Position numbers and translations under genes: made by a program. This document shows, in pieces, positions 54,580 to 62,519 of a stretch of 64,000 nucleotides of DNA (position 1 is the first letter of the stretch; every line of letters starts with the position of its first letter). The notes beneath the pieces were generated by a model. The model did no database searches and had not been told where the DNA came from. It saw nothing but the letters and a program-made list of their open reading frames with translations. The stretch spans positions 1-64,000 of the forward strand of contig CALKER010000018.1 in the NCBI GenBank assembly GCA_938084835.1. The letters run 5' to 3'. The stretch comes from an uncultured Thermoguttaceae bacterium (lineage in GTDB: Bacteria > Planctomycetota > Planctomycetia > Pirellulales > Thermoguttaceae).

Positions 54580-55128
54580 ATGAAAGGTAAATGGCAAGGC
54601 ACGACGATCCTCACGGTCCGCCGAAATGGCATTGTCGCTATGGGCGGCGATGGTCAAGTGACCTTGGGGCACACGATCATGAAGGCGGATGCTCAAAAGA
54701 TTCGCCGCCTTCTGGACGGTCAAGTACTGGTTGGCTTTGCGGGAGCCGGAGCCGACGCCCTGGCCCTCCTCGAGAGATTTGAAGAACGATTGCGGGAATT
54801 TCCGGGAAACATGCCCCGCGCCGCGGTGGAACTGGCCAAGCAGTGGCGGACGGACCGGGCACTCCGCCGACTGGAAGCAATGCTCGCTGTGGCCGATGCC
54901 CGACACACCTTTCTCATTACCGGCACAGGCGAGCTTGTTCAGCCCAACGACGGCATCCTTGGGATCGGCTCAGGGGGACCGCTGGCGGTGGCAGCCGCTC
55001 GCGCCTTAGTGGCTCATTCCCAGCTTTCTGCCCCCGAGATTGTGCGTCGTGCGATCGAAATAGCTGCCTCGATGGATGTGTACACCAACCTCGAGATTAC
55101 CGTGGAGCAACTTAAGTGCGACCTTTAA
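54580..55128 (+). CDS. hslV: ATP-dependent protease peptidase subunit HslV
   Basis: The proteolytic dodecamer of the HslUV (ClpQY) protease. 182 aa is normal. The mature catalytic Thr is T8 in MKGKWQGTTILTV, preceded by a propeptide two or three residues longer than usual. VAMGGDGQVTLG, KIRRLLDGQVLVGFAGAGADAL and GSGGPLAVAAARAL are family signatures. A GGGAGGGGGAAAGG purine run precedes the ATG. hslU starts inside its last codons, so the two are made together. No CIRCE-type heat-shock operator was found upstream. Confidence 0.95.
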   Translation: MKGKWQGTTILTVRRNGIVAMGGDGQVTLGHTIMKADAQKIRRLLDGQVLVGFAGAGADALALLERFEERLREFPGNMPRAAVELAKQWRTDRALRRLEAMLAVADARHTFLITGTGELVQPNDGILGIGSGGPLAVAAARALVAHSQLSAPEIVRRAIEIAASMDVYTNLEITVEQLKCDL

Positions 55129-56492
55129 CACCTCGGCAAATTGTGGAGGAGCTTAATCGCCATATTGTGGGGCAGGATGCGGCCAAACGGGCGGTGGCGA
55201 TCGCCGTCCGCAACCGATGGCGACGGCAACAGTTGCCCGACAGCCTTCAAAAAGAAATCACTCCGAAAAACATCCTGATGATCGGCCCCACAGGGGTGGG
55301 CAAAACGGAAATCGCCCGCCGTTTGGCTGAGCTCACCGGTGCCCCCTTCGTGAAGGTTGAAGCCACAAAGTACACCGAAGTCGGCTACGTCGGTCGCGAC
55401 GTGGAAAGCATGGTCCGCGAGCTGGTCCAAAATGCCATCCACCTGGTGCAACAGCAAGAACGAAAAAACGTCGAGGACAAAGCACGAAAACAGGTCGAGG
55501 AGCAGCTCCTGGATCTCTTGATAGGCCAGTCCGACCTCAGCGAGTTCTCCGAAGACTGGTCGGTGGAAGAAGAGGAAGAAGAAAGTGCGGCCTCGCGGGC
55601 CGTTCGCACCTCCCGACGGAAAAAAATTCGCGAGCGCCTGCGAACCATGCTCGCCGAAGGCAAGCTGGAGGAGCGGCGAATCGAAGTCCCCGTTGAGCAA
55701 AAAGCATTCCCGCCTTTCTTAGTCGCTGGTGGGTCGGAACCTGTCGACCTGGAAGTTTTAAACTTGTTCGAAAGGCTCTTTCCAAAAAAACAATCACGCC
55801 GCCTCATGACCGTCGCCGAAGCTCGGGAGTACCTCTTTGAAAAGGAGTGCGATGCCCTCATCAATCCCGCTAAGGTTCATGCCGAGGCCATCCGTTTGGC
55901 GGAGAATTTAGGAATTATTTTCATCGATGAGATCGACAAGATCGTCTCCACAGGCACGCTTCACGGACCAGATGTCTCGCGGGAAGGGGTTCAACGGGAT
56001 TTGCTCCCCATCGTCGAAGGAACTACTATCCACACCCGATATGGGACGGTAAATACGGATCATATCCTGTTCATTGCTGCCGGGGCCTTCCATCGGTCTA
56101 AACCAAGTGATTTGATGCCCGAACTTCAAGGACGGTTCCCGATTCGGGTAGAGCTCTCCGAGCTGACAAAAGCCGATTTCATCCGCATCCTTAAAGAACC
56201 AGAAAACTCCCTCATCCGGCAGTATCAAGCCCTGTTGCGAACAGAAGGCGTGGAACTAGTCTTTGAAGATGACGCCATCGAGGCCATCGCGGAATACGCG
56301 TACCGCGTCAATCAAACGACCCAAAATATTGGGGCCCGCCGGCTGGCGACCATCCTGGAGCGTGTCCTCGAAGACATTAACTTCTCTGCCGCAGAGCTTG
56401 GTCCCACCACGTTTGTCGTTACTCGCCAGTACGTGGAAGAGCGCCTTCACAAACTCGTTCAGGATGAGGATCTAAGCCGGTTTATCCTCTAG
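55116..56492 (+). CDS. hslU: ATP-dependent protease ATPase subunit HslU
   Basis: The AAA+ unfoldase that feeds HslV. 458 aa. N domain with QIVEELNRHIVGQDAAKRAVAIA, Walker A GPTGVGKT (57-64), the pore loop YVGRD in EVGYVGRDVES, an I domain between about 110 and 235, Walker B IIFIDEIDKI, and the C-terminal sensor-2 region GARRLATILERVLEDI. The C-terminus RFIL matches the HslU tail that inserts into HslV. The GTG start at 55116 lies 13 bases inside hslV, giving overlap and probable translational coupling. The I domain has a highly acidic insert (EEEEEES). Confidence 0.95.
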   Translation: MRPLTPRQIVEELNRHIVGQDAAKRAVAIAVRNRWRRQQLPDSLQKEITPKNILMIGPTGVGKTEIARRLAELTGAPFVKVEATKYTEVGYVGRDVESMVRELVQNAIHLVQQQERKNVEDKARKQVEEQLLDLLIGQSDLSEFSEDWSVEEEEEESAASRAVRTSRRKKIRERLRTMLAEGKLEERRIEVPVEQKAFPPFLVAGGSEPVDLEVLNLFERLFPKKQSRRLMTVAEAREYLFEKECDALINPAKVHAEAIRLAENLGIIFIDEIDKIVSTGTLHGPDVSREGVQRDLLPIVEGTTIHTRYGTVNTDHILFIAAGAFHRSKPSDLMPELQGRFPIRVELSELTKADFIRILKEPENSLIRQYQALLRTEGVELVFEDDAIEAIAEYAYRVNQTTQNIGARRLATILERVLEDINFSAAELGPTTFVVTRQYVEERLHKLVQDEDLSRFIL

Positions 56493-57554
56493 TCGTGCGA
56501 AGCTCTGCTCTTTGGGGGGGCTGAATTCCTACCGCCCTCCCTCCGAGGCAAAGCAGCATGTCAAGCCCAAGGAGTCGCCTTAAAAGCCACCTGCGGATAT
56601 CCCCAACGATCGTACAAAATCCTGCCCCAAAAGGGAGGCTTTCCTGGAACGAGTGGCACAGCCCGACGAACACTCAACCCCTTCTTAACGATCACAAAGC
56701 TAGCAAAAAGTATGCTGTGTCGACTATTTTGGCTCGAGCCGCCCGAGCTTTTCCGCCGCGATTGCAGCTTCGCGTGATGGTCACACCCCACTGGGTACAT
56801 CAACCCAGCTACTAACTCATGAACACCCCCAGTTGGGCCAACAGATCTTGGAAGTCTCCATGGCTTTTAGCACTTGCAGGATCTCCCACTGGGCACCACT
56901 GCCATCAACGGAGCCTTGTTGGCCCCAGTCAAAAGCATTATTCTTCGCAATTGCGTGTGGTCTTCTGACCCATCCCCGCCGATTGGCGACCTTGGGATTG
57001 ATCTCTCTCCTGTTGGAAAAGGCTATAACCCGGCTTAAGCCTGCTGACCATAAGCTGCGACTGGCCCCTCGCACGCTGAGAGGCAACCACCTTGCTTCGC
57101 TCCTTCCGACTATACCTGCGCCCAACCGGCTCGGGCAGGTTGTGGCTCCCCAGGACCTTCAACTCGCAAGTCTTTGGGCTCGAGCGGTTCAACTCGCCGA
57201 GGGAGCTGGGCCAAAGGGCTTTTCGTATAAGCTGCGTCTTCCGCAGTTTGCTTTAAACACATTCCAGAAAGGTTACCCGCTCCCCTATTTAAGCCTGCCG
57301 GTTCCACCAAATGGTTTTTGGCCACCGCGTGCTTCCGTGGTACTCACAAACTCAAGTACCCACAAACCTACACAAAACTGCTTCGAGGCATCACCCCCTA
57401 GCCGTCTGGCCCCAACCGCCAAAATCGTTCCAATGAGCCGCTCGCTTATGACCTTCTCTTCTCTGCCAGAAGTCCACCCTCCACTTCCACCCCACCCACA
57501 GACCACGGCGGCCAATTTCCCTCCGCCATTCATAGATCTAAACGACCTTTTAGT

Positions 57555-57639
57555 GTCCAGGTTGCGCAGGGGCCGAACCGCCCCGCCTCACCCCTCAATC
57601 GCCGCTAGGATGGGGTCCAGGTTACTTAGGGACTGAACC
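57555..57639. repeat. Imperfect 25-bp repeat pair, 60-bp period
   Basis: Two copies beginning GTCCAGGTT and ending GAACC, at 57555-57579 and 57615-57639, match at 20 of 25 positions; four of the five differences are transitions. The regular spacing and G/C-rich unit suggest a mobile-element end or a decayed intergenic repeat family. Confidence 0.65.
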
Positions 57640-58195
57640 CTTCCTGCCTAGTTCGGCCCATGATCCCGTTTTTCTGGCCCACGCCGACTCCCTCATCTAT
57701 GTTTTTAATATTGCCAAGCCCCCAACTCCCCTTCTCTCGGCCCGAACAACCCCACAACACTCCGTCTTTCGGATAAGGGAGCCATCCGTCACAAAAACTC
57801 AATCAAAGGAAGGGATCAAGTTAAATTCTTTTCCTCTGTAGAGTGATAATTCACAGAGAGAAACTGTTGGAGCCTAGATGGGCCGCTGCACCCGCTAAAG
57901 CCAGGCTTAGGATTCGCTCTCCCCCTTTTCGGACCTAGCTTGGGTGCCGGTAAGAGCAGGCACTACTTGTTGCTTAAACCCGGAGGGCTTATCCGAAATT
58001 TGCCAAGCTATCGGAGCAGGCAAAGAGGTAAACGAACGCCTACCCCTAGGGGGCAGATACATCCCACAAGAGGAGCTTTTCCTTTCCTGCCGTGCTCGGA
58101 TCGGGCTTTCTCTAATCGCGCGGCGTGGCTTTTTGGGTTGCTTGCCACGGTCAATAGCTGGAATCGACTCCCCCTTTTCCTGGGTCTTTCTACTT

Positions 58196-58229
58196 TAAGA
58201 AAGAAAATCCCATAAGAAAGAAAATCCCA
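58196..58229. repeat. Perfect 17-bp tandem duplication
   Basis: TAAGAAAGAAAATCCCA occurs twice head to tail with no mismatch, in the gene-poor tract. Probably recent slippage. Confidence 0.9.
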
Positions 58230-60494
58230 CGGGGTGGCTTTTGATGAGAGTCTTGAGAAAGATGTTCGGGCAACAAGTAAGCAACACCTCCCAACAACGG
58301 CTTCTTGCGATTTCGGGACAAGGTCGTCGGCCGCGGCCCGTTGCTCTAATAGCCTGTTCGACGAGTGACGGGCGAACCTATTTGGGGCGTTGAAACTGAC
58401 CCCAGGTCGCAAGTCGAAGGCCTCCAGGATGACAGGTATTTAATCTTAGGGGAAAGTGTGGAATCGCCGCTTGCGTGCTGCGAGCTGGTGTTGCCAAGTG
58501 CCCGCAAGACGAATATGGAACCGGATCAGCCGGGGTAAGAGTGGATGGGTTGACCTGGGGCATTTTGGTTGCGCGCACCCCGCGGGTGGTGACCAATCAA
58601 TAGGAGGTGGCCCACGAGGCCATTGCCCCTCCGATGACCATCTCTGCCAATTATCTAATCAATGACGATGAGTAGGCGGACCCGCCGCAGAACCATGCCG
58701 CCGCCTTGGGCAAGGCGAAACGCTGTTTGTGACAGGACACCAGAGAAAAAATCTGGCAGGAGCCCTCCTTCGGCGCCCCTTGGTCCTCATCGGCCCCCGA
58801 TTTAGAGGGCCAGAAAGCGGCTCCAGCGCCCGAGTGCTCACAATTGCAGGGCGATTCCCCATAAAAAGCCGGCACCTAAGGATTCTGGAAGATGACGGAC
58901 ACAAGGCGGTCGAGGAATTCCGATTCGATGATCCATGATGATCAATCTGCCGGAAATGGTTATCGGTTTCGGATTAAGGTTCCTGCCGTTAAAGCTGCTC
59001 AGAGCGAGGCCGAGTCGTGCGCGAAATGGGTTTTGTCTTAAGGCGACGGATACTAAGTCTCGCGACCCGCCGTAACTCGGTTCGTGAGGCGGCGCCCACA
59101 TTTGAGGAGCTTCCAGTCCAGGCCAATAAACTGGCCAATAAGACATACCCGACACTTCTAAAACATAGCCTACACCTCCGACCCTCGGACAAGCGGCCGG
59201 GGAGCAGGGCCATGAGGCGGAAGGGTTCACACACCAAGAAGGGCCAGCTAACCCCGGCCAAAGGAACGCCAAAAGTGCGACCGTCCGGTCCAACGGTTCA
59301 GAATGCATGAAGGCAGTTTGCCACACTGTGCCTCCTGTATGCCCTTAACCGAGAGAATTAGGAAATTTTCCCGCCGACGGAAAAAGCTGCTCCTCTGGCA
59401 AGTGCCTCTGGTAGGGCCACCTCGGGGCCATGCAAAAATCGTGGGCAGGAGGCATGACCCATTACCGAAAGATGCCCCAATCGGGGCCACCCGTCGCTTG
59501 TCGATCGTGCTTCCGCACTTTCGCCGCCGCCGAAGATCTTGGCCGGGTAATCCGCCGACTACGCCGGCGGCCGCGTACAGCCTCGGTCGGTCGTAAGCCC
59601 CGACCACGTAGGAACCAAGGTGAGATTTACCTAAGCTGCACGCGAATCTACCGCCGTTATGAGGAGGGTGGGCGCATACCTGGCCAGCGTGCGAAAGCTC
59701 CTTAGCTGCCGGGATTCCCCCCCTGACAAACTCTAACCTGAGTGAAGACGGGAACTACCGACCGAGGAGCGTTCACGGTACGCCTGTCAGTCACCATTTT
59801 TACGCCGCAAAAAGGATGAAATTGGGGCAGGTGCGTCTAGAAATGTCCATGTGCGGGTCATCCCGGCATCATCTAAGCGACTGCATCGCCACCCCCTGCA
59901 GACATTGATCGCCTCCCCAGATGACTTGTGGTCTGCCCAAAGAGCTTGGCTCTTTTGCAATTTTGCGGCGAAAGTGTTTAGGGCCAAATGACGCTCCGCG
60001 ACTGAGCCGGCGGCGAGAATGGTCTTCGGCGGGAGCGGTTCTCGTCCCGTAGTGTTCATTTGTGACATTAGTCGCCCTAGGGGCTAAAAACAAAAGAAAA
60101 GGGCTTGGGGCAAAAGGCACCTCTCTTAGAAACCATTATCAAGGCGTAGTAGACACGGGGATTCTTTGCCAGGTTGGCGATGCAAAGTGTCGGGCTTTAA
60201 ACCTTGGGCTCAAGGAGTCCCACCTTCGGATTGAGCGGCAAAAGGTTGGGCGGTGAGAAGGATGGAGGCACAGTTGAACAAATCTCCAGAATCCCCCTTG
60301 CAGGATTTTGAAAGTTCGATATCATATTGTGACGATAATTCGTTGCAATCAATTGATTGGCTTCGGGAACTTGTCATTTAAAGCGCTTGGCAAAGGACAC
60401 AGTCGAGAAGTTGATGCGCCGGGGTGGTCCATCCGTTGTGGTGACGGATGCCGGTTGCATCATGATTAGGTTGCTCAGGTGAGGAGGTTGAGCC

Positions 60495-60587
60495 GTGGCG
60501 ACCAAGAAGACCGAGAAGAAGGCCGAAACCACCCAGAAGTCAACCAAGAAGGAATCCAAGTCCCCCAGCAAAGGCAAGAAGTGCTAA
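60495..60587 (+). CDS. Tiny Lys-rich protein
   Basis: A 30-codon frame with 12 Lys among its 30 residues, starting MATKKTEKKAETTQKSTKKE and ending GKKC. GTG start with a consensus GAGGAGG site seven bases upstream, the best ribosome binding site in the surrounding 4.8 kb. A stable hairpin 58 bases after the stop could end the transcript. The Lys/Thr/Ser/Ala repeats resemble the tails of bacterial histone H1-like proteins, so nucleic-acid binding is possible. The small size means chance cannot be ruled out, but a coding frame with this bias plus a strong site is unlikely at random. Confidence 0.55.
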   Translation: MATKKTEKKAETTQKSTKKESKSPSKGKKC

Positions 60588-61323
60588 CGCAGCACTCGGC
60601 CTCACCGAAGTAGCACAAACTTCCATTAGCGTGTACCGACGAGAAAGGGCCGCCTTGGGAGACAACCTAGGGCGGCCCTGAACTTTCAACCCACCATCCC
60701 AGGATTCGTCTCCACGGGCACTGCCACTTTTCACCGTGAAATACTGTGAGAGCTTCAGGTCTTGAAGGTGGCTCGGTGGCAAAAGCTTTAAGGGAAATCA
60801 GGGGTAGCCTCCGACCCTCTTCTGTGAAGCTCAGCGGGCTATCTTCGAAGAGGGCTTCAGCTAGGGCCATTTTGCGGCCCGCTTCTAACTGAAATCCTTC
60901 CCCGGGGGACCTAGTTGGCCTCCGCCAGCTTTCTCATATTCGTTCAACCCTAAAGTGAGCCGACAATCGACCTCGGGAGGACGCGATATTTCCGCCTTTC
61001 GGCTTGCTTCTTGAGCTTTCGGAGGGGAAAATCGCACGGACGAACTGGGCGCCGACCCGACGGGTTCGAAGTGCGAGAGGGCTCCGCAGCCTCGGCCTGG
61101 GAAGAGAAGCTTTCGGACGATCTGGAGATTTGTCCCACCCCTGCAAGTGCCGATTTTGCCCGGGTTGTTTTAATTCTGGGCCATCCAGTGCTGCTCCCAA
61201 CTCACCCCTGGAACCGCGGGGAACAAAGAGGTCCAAGCACTCAATGGATGGGGTTTCCGGAGGTGAGAGAAAGATGTCGCAAGCCCGGAGACGGCCTTCA
61301 AGGCGTGCTTAGGAGTGAAACCC
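60588..61323. other. Spacer before the epimerase gene
   Basis: Contains the hairpin at 60646-60679 and otherwise nothing recognised. A frame overlapping the epimerase start (61011-61511) is a shadow of that gene. Confidence 0.45.
60646..60679 (+). terminator. Strong hairpin, probable terminator
   Basis: AGGGCCGCC pairs perfectly with GGCGGCCCT (9 bp); five further inner pairs including two G-U wobbles extend it to a 6-base loop. It is preceded by GAGAAA and followed by GAACTTTC, so the T-tract is poor. It probably ends the tiny Lys-rich gene transcript. Confidence 0.6.
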
Positions 61324-62091
61324 ATGAAGGTACTCCTTCTTGGCGCAAACGGCTATATGGGCCCACACGTTGTTCGGCGTTTGGGACCTCGACATTGGCT
61401 GCGGATTACGGACATACGTCCGGCGCCGCAAGAAATTCGCAACGAGTTTCCCCACTTCGACTATCGGGACGTGGACATCAGCAAACGAGACGAAGTTTTC
61501 GCGGCTGCTGAAGGCATGGATGCCATCGTGAACTTGGCGGTGGTGCGGCAGGACCCGGTGCTTGCTTTCCGCGTCAACACGCTTGGATGCCTGCACGTGA
61601 TGGAAGCCGCGGCTCAGTTTGGTATTCGGCGCGTTATTAACACCGGTCCGCATTTCACCGTGGCCGGGCCCAGTTACGAAGGTTTTGACTTCGCCATCCC
61701 GCCTGATGTCCCTCCCCACCCTGGGGTGGGCTTATATCCGATCAGCAAATTTTTGGGTCAAGAAATCTGTCGGCTATTCGCGGAGCGATTCGACATTTTT
61801 GTGATCACCTTGCTCTTTTACCTCCTGCGGGATGTAAGCGAGCTCCGTCGCGGTGCCGGCGGTATTCCTTTTATTGTCAGCTGGGGCGACTGTGCGGAGG
61901 CTTTTCGCCTCGCTCTGGAGATCGAGGCGGAGAAGCTTCCTTCACGGTGCGAAGTCTTCTTTATTCATGGCAAGGTTCCGCAAGGGAAATTTCTCGTCGA
62001 TAAGGCCGAACGGATTCTCGGCTTTCAGCCTCAAGACGACGTCTCCGTCCTGTGGCGCCGTCGCGATGAAAATATACATAATGAGATGTGA
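61324..62091 (+). CDS. NAD-dependent epimerase/dehydratase (extended SDR)
   Basis: A 255-aa Rossmann-fold sugar-nucleotide-type enzyme. NAD motif LLLGANGYMGPHVV (4-17), an acidic DVD region (FDYRDVDISK), VNLAVVRQDP, a TGP at the usual Ser/Thr position, and the catalytic pair in YPISKFLGQEIC (YxxxK). The chain is shorter than classical epimerases (about 310 aa) and the C-terminal substrate domain is reduced; it resembles uronate-dehydrogenase-like members. The ATG is preceded by AGGAG eight bases upstream; a GTG three codons earlier is less likely. Substrate unknown. Confidence 0.88.
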   Translation: MKVLLLGANGYMGPHVVRRLGPRHWLRITDIRPAPQEIRNEFPHFDYRDVDISKRDEVFAAAEGMDAIVNLAVVRQDPVLAFRVNTLGCLHVMEAAAQFGIRRVINTGPHFTVAGPSYEGFDFAIPPDVPPHPGVGLYPISKFLGQEICRLFAERFDIFVITLLFYLLRDVSELRRGAGGIPFIVSWGDCAEAFRLALEIEAEKLPSRCEVFFIHGKVPQGKFLVDKAERILGFQPQDDVSVLWRRRDENIHNEM

Positions 62092-62519
62092 CGGAAGTGT
62101 TCCTATGTATCCCTCCTGCTGTGGGTTGCCTGTTCGGGCGGGTGCGTCCTTCGGAAAGCCTGTCTTCTCCCCATAACTGCGCCCTCTTAGCCGGAAAGTT
62201 AAGATCCATTTTGCTTGACGCGGCGAAATCCTGAAAGTATCCTTCGGGCGGCGGTGGGGCATCTCCTGCCGCAGCTGGGCATGTCGGATTAAAAAAGTTG
62301 GCGCCTTGAAACACGCGTGTAGGTTTCCCTCGGCCAGCCGCCAACAAAAGCGCGAGGTTATATCGACATGAAAGAAGCTGGTGGTGAGCCTTGCCGTGGT
62401 TTCTTGGAAGAAAGTTCAAACAAGAGGGATTTCGCCCGATTGCACCCGTATCTACCCCACGTCACCGTGAGTAAACTTGCAAAAGCGGTTTGCCATTGCA
62501 CGTCGCGAGATAGCATGTC
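62092..62519. other. Spacer upstream of lctP with a possible leader frame
   Basis: 428 bases. A weak promoter-like pair TTGACG (62215-62220) and TATCCT (62238-62243) has 17-base spacing. A 55-codon frame from the ATG at 62368 runs to 62535, overlapping the permease start by 16 bases. It begins MKEAGGEPCRGFLEESSNKR and has four Cys. It has a fair GCGAGG site 10 bases upstream, so an upstream peptide is possible, but I do not call it a gene. Confidence 0.35.

Larger units (their letters stand above)
56493..60494. other. 4-kb tract without recognisable genes
   Basis: No open frame here has a known domain, a signal peptide or a good ribosome binding site. The largest, 267 codons at 56833-57636, has a Pro/Leu-rich composition like random translation. 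Short frames at 58360-58680 (for example the 57-codon frame containing LACCELVLPSARK) and an Arg-rich frame at 59454-59705 look slightly protein-like but are broken by stops, so decayed genes are possible. Two repeats are annotated separately. No tRNA, RNase P, tmRNA or SRP RNA signature was seen. Confidence 0.5.

Noticed and set aside
56833..57636. 267-codon plus-strand open frame in the gene desert
   Set aside because: Pro/Leu/Ser-rich with no recognisable motif or start signal; consistent with chance in G/C-rich DNA lacking stops.
59454..59705. Arg-rich 83-codon frame with CRSC
   Set aside because: No ribosome binding site or known family; the Arg richness follows from G/C-rich sequence. 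Kept only as part of the gene-desert observation.
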